64,000 nucleotides of DNA from Streptomyces curacoi (lineage in GTDB: Bacteria; Actinomycetota; Actinomycetes; Streptomycetales; Streptomycetaceae). Shown in pieces: positions 34,224-43,650 of the stretch. The translations under genes and the position numbers were made by a program. The notes beneath the pieces were generated by a model that was not told where the DNA came from, made no database searches, and saw nothing but the letters and a program-made list of their open reading frames with translations. The number at the start of each line of letters is the position of its first letter. Positions within the stretch are counted from its first letter, which is position 1. The DNA is taken from the NCBI RefSeq assembly GCF_001513975.1, contig NZ_KQ947989.1, positions 612,432-676,431 on the forward strand, given 5' to 3'.

Positions 34224-37200
34224 CACTTGACCTCCGTCAGAATCAGGGTGTCCGCGGCCTTCGGCGACAGCAGCGCGAGCTGGGCCGGCCGGATACCGCG
34301 GAAGACGAACACCGACCGGCCCTTGGCCAGGCGCCGGGTGTCGGTGATGTCGGGGTTCAGGCGCAGGAGTTCGGCGAGCGGGACGCCGTACCTGGCGCAG
34401 ATCTCCGACAGCGTCTCGCCGTTCGCGGCGCGGACCGTGTGGACCTTCTCGTCGTACGCCGCCGGGTGTGCCGGGACGGAGGACTTGGGCGGACCGGGGT
34501 CGGTGAGGATCCCGGTGAGTTCCTCGGGCGTCGCGGACGCGGGGACGCCGGTGAAGACGTCGACGTCCATGTAGTCGACGCCGGGCACGGAGTGCGCCGT
34601 GGCCAGGACGTCGGAGAGACGCGCCGGCCGGCCCAACTCACGGCCTTCGTAACCCAGTCGGCGCAGCAGGGCCTGGCGCAGCCGCGGCTCGACGACCTCC
34701 CAGGCGTGGTCGGGAGCGACCTTCACCTCGGCGGCGACGAGCAGCAGGACCAGCTCGCGCACGTCCACCCGGACGGGAAGGTTCATGTCCCCGTACTCGG
34801 TGAGCGCTCCCCGCAGAGCCTTCAGCGTGTCCGAGTCGCCGTCGATCGGCACGTCGTCCGTGCCGGCGACCGTCACATGCAGCACGCGCCGCCGCCCGTC
34901 GAAGAGTTCACGCGCGGCGGCCCGGCCGATGCCGGCGCGGGAGCGGGCGAAGTCCTCGTAGTCGGACGCGGAGACCAGACGGTCCAGGGCCGACACGGCG
35001 AGCGGGATGGTGCGGCGGGTCAGGCCGGGGCCGTCCGCGTCGGCGCCGCCCTTGGCCGGGCGCGGGTTGGTGACCTGGGTGACGCCGAGCGGGCGGGTGA
35101 GGGGCTGGGTGATGCGGTCGGCGGCGACGTTGGCGGCCTTGCCGGTGCCGAAGCGGTAGCGGGCCCGGACGTTCTCGTGGCCGGAGGGCAGCCGGGCGCC
35201 GTTGACGCCGTCGCCGAAGGTCACCGTCGTACGGCCGTCGGCGGTGGAGCCGGTGATGTAGACCCGCTCGCCCGGGCCGCGCCCGGCGAGGCTGTCGACC
35301 TCGTGCCAGAGCACGCCGTCGACCCGGATCTCCAGGACCGGGGTGGCGCCGAGGGGGTTGTCGTCGGCGAGCCAGGTGAGCGGGGACTGCCACAGCGCGA
35401 ACGTCTGGTTCACACGGTCGGAGTCGCCGCTGCCGATGGCCTCCTCGCGGCTCTCGCCGTGGGTGGCCTCGACGACGTTGCCCATGATCCTGACCGTCTC
35501 GCGGCGGTAGCGGTGCGCGAGGTCGGCGGTCAGGGTGAGCCTGGTGTGGATGTGGTCGCCGGGCAGTCGGCGGTCGACGGCCGGGTCCGCGGCGGCGATC
35601 GTGACGACCTCGGTGGCCCGCACGCCCGCGGTGCCCGGGATGTCGCTGCGCTCGCCGCTGACGATGAGCCTGCGTCCGGGCCGCAGCCCGTCGTGCAGCT
35701 CGGCGAGTTCGATCTCGTTGCCGTGGATGTCCTCGCCGAGGGGTTCGTCGGCGAGGCGGAGCGGCTCGCCGGCCGCGTGGACGGTGGTGTCGCGGATGTG
35801 TGAGAGCAGGACGTCGAACTCGTCCAGCCACGGGTCGGCGAGGGTGAGTTCGGTGCCGCGCCCGGTGATGCCGTAGTTGGTGTACGCCGCCGTACGCGCC
35901 GCGACGACCTGGGTCGTGACGAAGGCGAGCCTGGCGTCGCCGGGGACGCCGTCCTGAGCGCCCTTGGCCGGGCGCTGGATGGCGACCCAGCTGCCGACCG
36001 TGATGCCGGTGTGCACGGTGTCCAGCTGGAGGACGCGGCGGTTGAGGGGCCCGGGCTTGCTGGCGATCACGACCTCGACGTTGGGCTCGGTGGTGCCCGT
36101 CGTGTACTTGAGGCTGACCTCGTACTCGCCGTGGGTGAACTGCTCGCTGGTGTTCGGCCGCAGCGCGATCTGCTCGGACGTGCCGTTGTGGACGCCGACG
36201 TGGACCAGGCCCTCGTCGTCCGGCCGGGACACGAAGAGCGTGCGCTCGGGCAGGCCGGAGTGGAAGCGTGCCGTGACTCCGGGTTCCTGGGAGTCGGTGG
36301 GGCGGCGGTTGAGCCAGCTGAGGTCACGGTCCTGGCCGGAGCGTACGGACAGCTCGGCCTGGCCCGTGCCGAGCGGGAACCTGACCGGCTGGGTGACCGG
36401 CAGGTTCTCGGCGCGCTGGTCGGAGCTGCTGCCCTCGACGTACTGGAACTCGGCCCTCACCGGCGTCCGGCCCGACGTGTCGTACACGACGCGCATGCTC
36501 GCCAGCACGGCACCCGTGAGCGGCCAGTCGGCGGTGCGGATGACCCGGCCGCGGTCGTCCTGGACCGGCTTGAGCGGGGCCGTGGCGCCGAAGGGGACGG
36601 CCGTGACCCGCATGGCGAGCAGTTCGCGGAGGAGTTGGGGGGTGCCGGGGGCGGCGGCCGTCCGCCACGCCGGGTACAGGGTGCCGAGACCGGGGTTCAG
36701 GGCGGAGAGCAGGCGGGCGGTGTCGCTGCCCGGGCGCTGGGGGCCGCTGCCGCCACGCGGGGCGGGAGTTGAGGCGCGCAGGGCGGGGAGGACCGCTCCC
36801 AGGGCTTCGAGGGCGGCGGTGCGCGAATCGCCCTGAAGGGGCGCGGGGCTGTATCGATTGGCGGCTCCGCCGCGGGGCGCGACCAGACCCGACGGCGCAG
36901 CAGACGACTGACTGGCCGATTCAGCCGTCTGTGCTGGTGCCAGCTCCAACGCGCGCTGGGCCAGTTCCGCCAGCACCGCCTCCAGCCGCTCGAACCACGC
37001 CGCCACGTCCTCGTAGGGCTCGGCCAGCACCTGCGCCTCGCCGAGCCGCGCCACGGGCTCCGCAAGCCGGGCCGCAAGCCGCTCGGGCGTCTTGATGCCG
37101 TCCAAGTCGTCCCGCAGCGGCGCGAGGAGCTGGTCCTCGAAGTCCTCGATCAGCCGGCTGACCGGCCGCGGGTTGGGCACCTCGGGCGTCGGCGGCTCGT

Positions 37201-38065
37201 CGCCGGGCTCACCCGGGGCCTGCGGCGCCGCCGTCCAGCGCCGCACCTCGTCGACGAGCTCCTTCAGGGTCGGCGGGGCGGACTTCGGCAGGGAGATCGC
37301 CGTGATCTCGTCGTCCCGGTCCACACGCGCCCTGGCCACCGGCAGCAGCTTGCGCTCGCCGCCCGCCCGTTCACCGAAGACGAAGAGCAACTGGTCCCCG
37401 GTCTGCAGCGAGTTCGCCGTGCCCTCGACGAAGATCTCCGAGCGGCGCTCCAGGTCCTCCGGTGTGACGAGGGAGGGGCGCCGGCGGCGGACCTTCAGCT
37501 CGTTCCAGTCCCAGCGGGCCGTCAGGTCGCGGCTCGTCTCGAAGGTCAGGGACTGCTCGTCGGCGGAGGCGGGCACGCTGTGGCTGCGGGCACCGCGCGG
37601 GATGGTGACCGGCAGGGCCTCGGCGCGCGGGTCGCGTTCCAGGGTGTACGCCAGGTGCGTGGCGGCGGCGACGCCGGGGCGCGGGCGGTGGCCGACGAGG
37701 CGGCCGAGCAGGACCAGGGAGCGGTGCTCGTTGGCCGTACGGATGTAGGCCTCGTCCGCTATGCGCTCGGAGTGGAAGGTGAGCAGGTCACCGAGGACGG
37801 CGGTGGCGTCGAGCAGGCCGATCGCCGGGTCGTCCGGTGTGCGCACGGTCAGCCCGTTGAGGGCCGGGTACGCCGGTGAGGCGAGGCGGTCGAGGAGGGC
37901 TGCCAGGAAGGAGCCGTACTCGCCGACGCGGTAGTCGAGGGCGGTGCGGCCGGGCGGGTTGTGCACGGGGGCCGGGGCGAGGCGCTCGTCGTGGCCGCCG
38001 CGGCAGGCGCCGCCGCAGGTGCACTCGTCGGTGATCGTGCCCTCGGTCATCGCTGACTCGGTCAT
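34223..38065 (-). CDS. Large gpJ-like baseplate assembly protein with C-terminal LysM (Afp12-like)
   Basis: A 1,280-residue wedge protein. The N-terminal NPPGRTALDYRVGEYGSFLAALLDRLASPAYPALNGLTVRTPDDPAIGLLDATAVLGDLLTFHSERIADEAY segment and the C-terminal gpJ region (RRTIPLAVSALDRLVSASDYEDFARSRAGIGRA, VPIDGDSDTLKALRGALTEYGDMNLPVRVDV, LSDVLATAHSVPGVDYMDVDVFTG) identify it. A LysM-like motif near the end (KVHTVRAANGETLSEICARYGVPLAELLRLNPDI) may contact peptidoglycan or other baseplate parts. Residues ~385-415 are encoded by a repeat that looks foreign to the gene. It overlaps both neighbours (ATGA upstream, TGATG downstream). Confidence 0.85.
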   Translation of the reverse strand: MTESAMTEGTITDECTCGGACRGGHDERLAPAPVHNPPGRTALDYRVGEYGSFLAALLDRLASPAYPALNGLTVRTPDDPAIGLLDATAVLGDLLTFHSERIADEAYIRTANEHRSLVLLGRLVGHRPRPGVAAATHLAYTLERDPRAEALPVTIPRGARSHSVPASADEQSLTFETSRDLTARWDWNELKVRRRRPSLVTPEDLERRSEIFVEGTANSLQTGDQLLFVFGERAGGERKLLPVARARVDRDDEITAISLPKSAPPTLKELVDEVRRWTAAPQAPGEPGDEPPTPEVPNPRPVSRLIEDFEDQLLAPLRDDLDGIKTPERLAARLAEPVARLGEAQVLAEPYEDVAAWFERLEAVLAELAQRALELAPAQTAESASQSSAAPSGLVAPRGGAANRYSPAPLQGDSRTAALEALGAVLPALRASTPAPRGGSGPQRPGSDTARLLSALNPGLGTLYPAWRTAAAPGTPQLLRELLAMRVTAVPFGATAPLKPVQDDRGRVIRTADWPLTGAVLASMRVVYDTSGRTPVRAEFQYVEGSSSDQRAENLPVTQPVRFPLGTGQAELSVRSGQDRDLSWLNRRPTDSQEPGVTARFHSGLPERTLFVSRPDDEGLVHVGVHNGTSEQIALRPNTSEQFTHGEYEVSLKYTTGTTEPNVEVVIASKPGPLNRRVLQLDTVHTGITVGSWVAIQRPAKGAQDGVPGDARLAFVTTQVVAARTAAYTNYGITGRGTELTLADPWLDEFDVLLSHIRDTTVHAAGEPLRLADEPLGEDIHGNEIELAELHDGLRPGRRLIVSGERSDIPGTAGVRATEVVTIAAADPAVDRRLPGDHIHTRLTLTADLAHRYRRETVRIMGNVVEATHGESREEAIGSGDSDRVNQTFALWQSPLTWLADDNPLGATPVLEIRVDGVLWHEVDSLAGRGPGERVYITGSTADGRTTVTFGDGVNGARLPSGHENVRARYRFGTGKAANVAADRITQPLTRPLGVTQVTNPRPAKGGADADGPGLTRRTIPLAVSALDRLVSASDYEDFARSRAGIGRAAARELFDGRRRVLHVTVAGTDDVPIDGDSDTLKALRGALTEYGDMNLPVRVDVRELVLLLVAAEVKVAPDHAWEVVEPRLRQALLRRLGYEGRELGRPARLSDVLATAHSVPGVDYMDVDVFTGVPASATPEELTGILTDPGPPKSSVPAHPAAYDEKVHTVRAANGETLSEICARYGVPLAELLRLNPDITDTRRLAKGRSVFVFRGIRPAQLALLSPKAADTLILTEVK
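36831..36905 (-). repeat. Streptomycete-type palindromic intergenic repeat embedded in the baseplate gene
   Basis: The stretch beginning CCCTGAAGGGGCGCGGGGCT and containing GGCGGCTCCGCCGC then GGGCGCGACCAG closely resembles, from memory, a dispersed repeat usually found between streptomycete genes. Here it is read in frame as a Pro/Ser/Gly-rich insert (SGLVAPRGGAANRYSPAPLQ) in the baseplate protein. Confidence 0.55.
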
Positions 38066-41000
38066 CGGGCACCTCCCAGGGAAATCGCCAGCCGGCCGTT
38101 CTCCGGCCGGTCCGGGTCGTTGTCACAGGTGGCGATCTCCAGCGGGCCGAGCCGCAGCACGCCGTCCTCCCTCTCTCCTCGGTCCGGCTCGAACAGCCGT
38201 TGCAGCCGGGCGACTTGGACGCTCTCCACGCCGGGCACGGCCGCCGCGACGGCGACCAGACGGCTGAGCCGTACCGGTTCGCCGAAGGTCAGGGCGTCCG
38301 GGTGGAAGAAGCCGAGGCGTCCGTCGGCGAGGCGGCCGTTGCCCAGGACGCGGTACAGCTCGGCCAGGATCTGCCCGTGCTGGTGGCCGGGCCTGGCGCA
38401 CACGGTGAGCGCGATGTCCAGCGGGACCAGACGCGCGGCGCCGACCACGAGGTCGTGGCCGATGCGCCGGTACGGCTCCAGGGACTGGGCGACCGAGCTG
38501 AGCAGGTCGGCCGACGGGGCGCCGGTGCCGTACGCGTCGATCGCGATGTGCGCCTCCTGGACGCTGCCGGTCCAGCGCAGCTCCGCCGCCGCCCGCTGCA
38601 CGCCGGGCAGGGCGGTGGCGAGGGCCGCGTAGTCCTCGGCGGTGACCGCGCGCAGGCGGGTGCGGCGCAGGTCGAGCGGGGCCAGCTGGCGTACTTGCTC
38701 GACGGGTTCGGGCTCGGTGCCGCCGGTGGCGGGCAGCGGGTTGCGGACCACGGCGGCGGGCGGGGGCTCGCAGTCGGACTGGACGACGAGGTGGTTGATG
38801 GCCTCCGCGCCGACGTTGCCCGCGGTGCCGCCGCCGAGCCGGTGGTGCAGGGCGAGCCGGGATCCGGGCGTCGGCCTCGCGCCGTGCCGTCCGTCGCCGA
38901 AGCGCAGGGCGAGGCGGCCGTCGTCCTCGAGTTCGCCGACGAAGTGCCGGTCGCGGGGGCCGCTGTCGAGCAGGTCGCGGCGCGGCTCCCAGACCGTGTC
39001 GTCGTCCTCCTCATGGAGGCGTACGGCGGGCAGGGCGCGGCGCGGGTCCTGGTCGAGCGCGCTGGTGGCCGAGCCTCGCAGCACCGGCTCCTCGGGGTGC
39101 AGACCCGCCGCGTACGCCGGGCCCCAGCTGTGGGCGATCTCCCAGGCGATGCCGCCGTCGAGGACGGTGCCCGCGCGGGCGCGTGCGGTGAGGACCTCGA
39201 TGCGGCGCAGCTTTGCGTCGAGCAACTGGTCGCTGCGGTACAGGAGTTCGCGCAGGGCACGGACGGGGTGGCGGCGCAGGTCGATCCGTTCAAGGATCTT
39301 CAGGCCGTAGATCACGGCGAGTTCGGCGATCTCGGCGTCGGTGAGGCCGTCCCGGTCGCGGGCGCTGCGCCACAGCTCGACGAGCCGCTGCCGGACCCGT
39401 CCCGGGATCGCGGCGATCCGCTCGGCCTGTCCGGCGGCGACGGTGCCGAGGTCGGGGAACGGCACGGCCTGCGCCACGGGGACGCGGCCGAGGACGGGAC
39501 GGAAGCGGGGCCGGATGCCCGGGTAGACGGACTGGGCGAGCAGCGTACGCAGGGCGCCGGCCTGGGCGTATGCGGTGCCCGGGACGACGCGCTCGTGGCG
39601 CTGCCCGGCCCGCTCCAGGCCGATCCCGGCCCTTGCGGTCGCGCCCTCGCCGACCACCTGGAACAGTTCCCGGACGTCGTCCGGGGTGAGCGTCTCGCCC
39701 GATTCGGCCTTGTCCGTCAGGGAGTTGACGAGCCGGGCGGGCGCGTTGCCCTCGTCGCGGTCGGCGCAGCCGAAGGCGGGCGGGTCGCAGGGCGCGACGA
39801 CAGCGGGCACCTGCGGGACCGTGAACGTCTCGGGCAGCCCGTGCAGGGTGCGGCCGTGGTCGACGAGGACGACGTTGCCGCGGGCGAGGGTCACGTCCTC
39901 CACGGGCAGGCAGTCGCGGCCGCCGCGGGTGGTCAGGCAGAGCGGGAAGCGAAGGGCGTCCTCGGTGGCCCAGGTGACCTCCAGGACCGGCTGGTCCTCG
40001 ATGCGGTCGACGGCGGGGGTGACGGAGGTGAGGCGCACGGCCTGCCGGTGGCTCGGGTCGGCGTCGCCGGGAGTGCCGGTGCGCGGGCCCTTGACCTCCT
40101 CCAGGACGAGCAGGTCGCCGGGCCGGAGGTCGAGTCGGCGCTCGCGGCAGGTCTCCGGGTCGACCCACTCGTCGCGCAGGGTGGCGGAGGTGGCGCCCTT
40201 CGGCAGGGTGCACACCTCGCCGCCCCAGGTCCACAGGCGGATCGCGTTGTGCGCGACGCGCAGCTGGAGCGGGTCGGCGGTGACGACGGGCTCGAAGACC
40301 TCCACCGAGCCGCGCTCGTCCAGGTCGCCGAGGTCGGCCTCGTCGATGACCGTGCCGGGTTCGGGGCGGTCGTGCGGGTCGAGGGTGCGGACGTCGACGG
40401 AGGCGAAGCGGTAGGTGCCCGGGGCGAGCGTGTGGTCGCCGGCGGTCTCGACGGCGACGTACGCCCGGGCGGTGCAGCCGTCGTGCATCGCGTAGTCGAT
40501 GAGCCGGACGTGACGCCGTACGGAGACCCGGCGGCGCGCGGTGTCGAGGTAGGCCTCGGTGGCGACCGCGTCCTGCTGGTAGCTGATCTGGTCGCCGGTG
40601 TACGCGAGCAGCTCGACGAGGGTCATGCCCAGATCGGCGGGGTTGCGCTCGACCCAGTCGGGGGTGGTCAGCGCGAGCCGGTCGAGGAGCAGCTTGCGGA
40701 TGGTGTCGTAGTCGCGGGCCGTGTAGTCGATGACCGGCGCGGACGGGAAGCCCTCGCGCTCCGGCTCGTCCTCCTTGCAGTCGAAGGGGGTCGGGCAGTC
40801 GGGCCGGAAGGCGAAGGTCGCGCTGTGGTAGCGCTGGTCGAAGCCGCGGTACGGCTCCGTCCCCGGCCGTCCGTACGGGTCGGTCTCGACGAGGGAGAGC
40901 CGGTAGCGGGAGGTGTCGCCGGCCTTGTCGAGGGTGACGTAGAGCCGGTCGTCGAGCTCGGGGTCCTCCTCGCGCTCCACGCTGACGTCCACGACGGTGA

Positions 41001-41181
41001 TGCCGGTGACGCGGCGGCCGCCGTCGACGCGGACGTTCTCGGGCTCAAGGCCGTGCGGGGCCTTGCCGAGGAAGGTGACGGTGAGCAGCAGGCCGTCGTC
41101 GCTGACCTCGACGGAGTCCACTCCGTTGAGCTGGGCGGCGCGGACCTTGGCCCGGCGGGAGGTGGTGGTCGTACCGGTCAT
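38062..41181 (-). CDS. gpJ-like baseplate wedge protein (Afp11-like)
   Basis: A 1,039-residue structural protein that with its downstream partner forms the baseplate ring. Diagnostic segments are IDYTARDYDTIRKLLLDRLALTTPDWVERNPADLGMTLVELLAYTGDQISYQQDAVATEAYL near residue 150-210 and the C-terminal RRTRLRAVTAEDYAALATALPGVQRAAAELRWTGS. A long middle insertion (~residues 230-700) holds several beta regions and a helical stretch. It overlaps gp25 upstream and the second gpJ protein downstream by four bases each, which favours equimolar synthesis. Confidence 0.87.
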   Translation of the reverse strand: MTGTTTTSRRAKVRAAQLNGVDSVEVSDDGLLLTVTFLGKAPHGLEPENVRVDGGRRVTGITVVDVSVEREEDPELDDRLYVTLDKAGDTSRYRLSLVETDPYGRPGTEPYRGFDQRYHSATFAFRPDCPTPFDCKEDEPEREGFPSAPVIDYTARDYDTIRKLLLDRLALTTPDWVERNPADLGMTLVELLAYTGDQISYQQDAVATEAYLDTARRRVSVRRHVRLIDYAMHDGCTARAYVAVETAGDHTLAPGTYRFASVDVRTLDPHDRPEPGTVIDEADLGDLDERGSVEVFEPVVTADPLQLRVAHNAIRLWTWGGEVCTLPKGATSATLRDEWVDPETCRERRLDLRPGDLLVLEEVKGPRTGTPGDADPSHRQAVRLTSVTPAVDRIEDQPVLEVTWATEDALRFPLCLTTRGGRDCLPVEDVTLARGNVVLVDHGRTLHGLPETFTVPQVPAVVAPCDPPAFGCADRDEGNAPARLVNSLTDKAESGETLTPDDVRELFQVVGEGATARAGIGLERAGQRHERVVPGTAYAQAGALRTLLAQSVYPGIRPRFRPVLGRVPVAQAVPFPDLGTVAAGQAERIAAIPGRVRQRLVELWRSARDRDGLTDAEIAELAVIYGLKILERIDLRRHPVRALRELLYRSDQLLDAKLRRIEVLTARARAGTVLDGGIAWEIAHSWGPAYAAGLHPEEPVLRGSATSALDQDPRRALPAVRLHEEDDDTVWEPRRDLLDSGPRDRHFVGELEDDGRLALRFGDGRHGARPTPGSRLALHHRLGGGTAGNVGAEAINHLVVQSDCEPPPAAVVRNPLPATGGTEPEPVEQVRQLAPLDLRRTRLRAVTAEDYAALATALPGVQRAAAELRWTGSVQEAHIAIDAYGTGAPSADLLSSVAQSLEPYRRIGHDLVVGAARLVPLDIALTVCARPGHQHGQILAELYRVLGNGRLADGRLGFFHPDALTFGEPVRLSRLVAVAAAVPGVESVQVARLQRLFEPDRGEREDGVLRLGPLEIATCDNDPDRPENGRLAISLGGAR

Positions 41182-41570
41182 GCCGTGGCCCTCCCTTCGA
41201 ACACGTCGTCGCGCCGGGCGCCGTCGGCACGTATGACATACGACAGGTACACACGGACGACGTGGTCCTCGCTGACCACGTCCAGGGCTTCCACCTCGAT
41301 GAGATCGCCGAGCCAGCGCTGCAGCGAGGCCTGCACGGACAGTTCCAGGGTGCTGATCAGCTCGGGGCTGGTCGGGGCGAACACCAGGTCGAGCAGTCCG
41401 CAGCCGAAGTCGGGGCGCATCACACGCTCGCCGGGGCTGGTGAACAGCAGCTGCTCGATGAGGTCGTGGACGTGCTCGCCGCGCGTGGCGTGGGCGGTGC
41501 GGCCCCTGCGGTCGGCGCGGAAGGGGAACGCGATGTCGCTGCGCGGACGTCGGCTGGTGCGGCGGCTCAT
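41178..41570 (-). CDS. GPW/gp25-family baseplate protein (Afp9-like)
   Basis: A 130-residue wedge component. It shows the gp25 pattern: SDIAFPFRADRRGRTAHATRGEHVHDLIEQLLFTSPGERVMRPDFGCGLLDLVFAP with the EQLLFTSPGERVMRPDFG core. In T4-like tails gp25 starts sheath polymerisation on the baseplate. The start at 41570 overlaps the PAAR-like stop by four bases; the frame is open upstream but without coding sense. Confidence 0.92.
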   Translation of the reverse strand: MSRRTSRRPRSDIAFPFRADRRGRTAHATRGEHVHDLIEQLLFTSPGERVMRPDFGCGLLDLVFAPTSPELISTLELSVQASLQRWLGDLIEVEALDVVSEDHVVRVYLSYVIRADGARRDDVFEGRATA

Positions 41571-41929
41571 CGGACGGTGACCTTTCGCTGCGCGGCCTGG
41601 ACGACCGGCGGTCCCTGCGGCAAGAAGGCCGCGGTGAAGCACTCGGCCGCGGAGGTGTCGAGCAGCACCGGCGCGCCGTCGACGGTGATGCCGGTGCCGT
41701 GGGCGGTCCAGCGGACCGTCACACACGGCGAGGGCACGCCGTCGACGGTGTGCGGGCAGCCGATGACGACGTAGCTGTGCGCGGCGGTGGCGACGGCGGC
41801 GCCGGCGAGGCGTACGCCGCCGGAAGGTGTGGTGGCGGGCGTGACACGGCCGCCGTGCGGACAGCCGATCACGACACCGGCGTCGAGCAGACTCCCGGAC
41901 ATTCTGTTTCGTCCCCCGTCTTCCTTCAT
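41567..41929 (-). CDS. PAAR-like spike-tip protein (Afp10-like)
   Basis: A small protein (120 residues, or 111 if started at 41902) with two VIGCPHGG/VIGCPH motifs (GVVIGCPHGGRVTPAT and SYVVIGCPHTVDG). PAAR-type tips bind a metal ion by Cys/His and sharpen the spike. Its location between the OB-fold spike and gp25 fits. The ATG at 41929 overlaps the spike stop (ATGA), while an internal ATG at 41902 has GGGGGA upstream; which one is used is unclear. Confidence 0.8.
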   Translation of the reverse strand: MKEDGGRNRMSGSLLDAGVVIGCPHGGRVTPATTPSGGVRLAGAAVATAAHSYVVIGCPHTVDGVPSPCVTVRWTAHGTGITVDGAPVLLDTSAAECFTAAFLPQGPPVVQAAQRKVTVR

Positions 41930-42462
41930 CGCTTGGAGAGCACGGTCAACTGGCCCTCGTTGATGGTCACTTCGTTGCCGCGCAGCAGGATCTCGGCGCC
42001 GGCGCCGGTCGAGATGACCACGGCCTCCCTGGTGATACGGATGTACGCGCCGCCCTGGGCCTGGAGGAGGATCCCCTGCTCGGCGCCGGGCGTGTCGTTC
42101 ATGACGAGCTTGTGCGCCTGCGGCGTCTGCACGACGACGGGCTTGTTCGGCGCGTCGGCCGCCAGCTCACGCCGTGCGTCGGGCGGGAGCTCGTCGGCGG
42201 CGCCGTACCAGCACCCGGTCCACACGGGGAAGCTCGGATCCCCCTGCTCGAACTCCACCCACACGCCCGCGCCCGGCGGCGGCACCACGAACTGCCCGGA
42301 CTGCGGCCCGGTGAACGGCAGGCAGGGCAGCGCCCACGTCGACGGTTCGTCGCCGAGGACGTCCGGGACCTCGACGGTGACACGGCCGATGCGCAGCGGG
42401 TCGTCGTTGCTGACGACCCGGCCGCGGAACTTGCCGAGGTAGCGATTGCTGGGTGCCGCCAT
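41926..42462 (-). CDS. Spike protein with gp5/VgrG-type OB fold (Afp8 C-terminal part)
   Basis: A 178-residue protein with the phage baseplate assembly protein V/gp5 OB-fold pattern: RYLGKFRGRVVSNDDPLRIGRVTVEVPDVLGDEPSTWALPCLPF and FVVPPPGAGVWVEFEQGDPSFPVWTGCWYG. The C-terminal strands (HKLVMNDTPGAEQGILLQAQGGAYIRITREAVVIST) are the start of a spike beta-helix. In Afp/PVC systems hub and spike are fused in one VgrG-like protein; here they are two genes separated by 48 bp. Confidence 0.88.
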   Translation of the reverse strand: MAAPSNRYLGKFRGRVVSNDDPLRIGRVTVEVPDVLGDEPSTWALPCLPFTGPQSGQFVVPPPGAGVWVEFEQGDPSFPVWTGCWYGAADELPPDARRELAADAPNKPVVVQTPQAHKLVMNDTPGAEQGILLQAQGGAYIRITREAVVISTGAGAEILLRGNEVTINEGQLTVLSKR

Positions 42463-42510
42463 GGTGGAGGTGCTCCTGGTTGGTGGGTCTGGGTCGTGGG
42501 TGGTTGCGGC

Positions 42511-43650
42511 TTACGGCCGGACGTAGTCGCTGCGGGCTTCGAGGCCCTCTCGGGAGAGGGTGAAGTTCTGCTGGTAGGAGCCCGGGCGGAGGTTGTGCGT
42601 GACGGACTTGACGAAGTAGTCGCCGTCGTACGCCCGTCCTGCGCCGCGTACACCGACGAGCTGGCGGGGCTGCAGGATGTAGCCGTGCCGGTTGACGTCG
42701 AGCGAGCCGGAGCCGGAGACGACGTCGGCGGAGACGGCGGCACGGGCGAGGAGTTCCGCCTCGGCCTGCTCACGCTGGTGCTTGGCGGTCCCGGTGAGCG
42801 TCCTGCGCTTCAGGGCCGGGGTGGGCCGCTTGCCGAGGGGCGGGCGCAGCGGGCTGATGGACGGCTGCGGGAGCAGGGCGGACTGCCGGGTCTCGGGGTT
42901 CTGCCAACGGGCCTGCGGCTCTTCGCGGGCCGTGCCGTCGTACGCGAACGTCAGCTGGTCGACCGTGGAGTTGGCGTCCATGTTGACGTTGAGGGCGTGC
43001 TGGCGGATGCCGAGCCGCATCTCCGGTCCCCAGCGGGCGGAGGACTGGCCGGGGTTGGGTCCGGGTTCCAGATAGAAGGTGTAGCCGTTGGCGCGCGCGA
43101 GCTCGGTGACGTACTGCAGGTCGGTGCCGGTCTGGTAGTGCACGCGGAGGTCCTGGTGCGGGGGCTGGGCGACCTTCTCGGTGTAGACGTCGGGCCGGAT
43201 GCCGTAGTCGGAGTAACGGCGCAGGATGGCGAGCACCCGCTCGGAGGGCGGCAGGTTGGGATACCGGGCGGTGCGCTCCTCCAGGTCCATGAGCAGCGTC
43301 AGATCTTCGCCGGTGACGGTGAGGGTGGAGTGGCCGGGTTGGTTGCTGGCGCCGACCTCGTGCCGGACGACGAGCCCGTCGAAGAGCACGTCGGGGGTGC
43401 CCTTGACGCTGACGGTGACGATGAGCCGGGTCTTGGGATCGAAGAACCCTTCCGGCAGGAGCCGCCGGCTGATGAGCCCGTTCTTGGTGAGGTCGAAGGC
43501 GAGCTGGAAGCCGCTGCGCTCCCCCGCGGTCGCGGTGATCTGGGCGGACAGCAGGGCCTCGGTCACCTCGGCCGGGACGGGCCGGGCGAGCTTGGGCCCC
43601 ATGTGGAGCGTGATGTGGACGGGGCCCTGCCCCACGGGCAGATCAAACAC
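42511..43650 (-). CDS. Hub protein, phage late-control gpD / VgrG N-terminal type
   Basis: A 379-residue central hub. Characteristic parts are FQLAFDLTKNGLISRRLLPEGFFDPKTRLIVTVSVKGTPDVLFDGLVVRHEVGASNQPGHSTLTVTGEDLTLLMDLEER, YTEKVAQPPHQDLRVHYQTGTDLQYVTELARANGYTFYLEPG, and the C-terminal LVGVRGAGRAYDGDYFVKSVTHNLRPGSYQQNFTLSREG. It overlaps the LysM gene by eight bases. It forms the platform between inner tube and spike. Confidence 0.88.
   Translation of the reverse strand: MFDLPVGQGPVHITLHMGPKLARPVPAEVTEALLSAQITATAGERSGFQLAFDLTKNGLISRRLLPEGFFDPKTRLIVTVSVKGTPDVLFDGLVVRHEVGASNQPGHSTLTVTGEDLTLLMDLEERTARYPNLPPSERVLAILRRYSDYGIRPDVYTEKVAQPPHQDLRVHYQTGTDLQYVTELARANGYTFYLEPGPNPGQSSARWGPEMRLGIRQHALNVNMDANSTVDQLTFAYDGTAREEPQARWQNPETRQSALLPQPSISPLRPPLGKRPTPALKRRTLTGTAKHQREQAEAELLARAAVSADVVSGSGSLDVNRHGYILQPRQLVGVRGAGRAYDGDYFVKSVTHNLRPGSYQQNFTLSREGLEARSDYVRP

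Noticed and set aside
30738..34574. Very long open frame on the plus strand opposite the baseplate/tail genes
   Set aside because: It is an Arg/Gly/Val/His-rich chance translation caused by high GC; the opposite strand carries recognisable families with proper starts and couplings. The same holds for the long plus-strand frames at about 38200-41580, 48180-50606 and 53095-57012.
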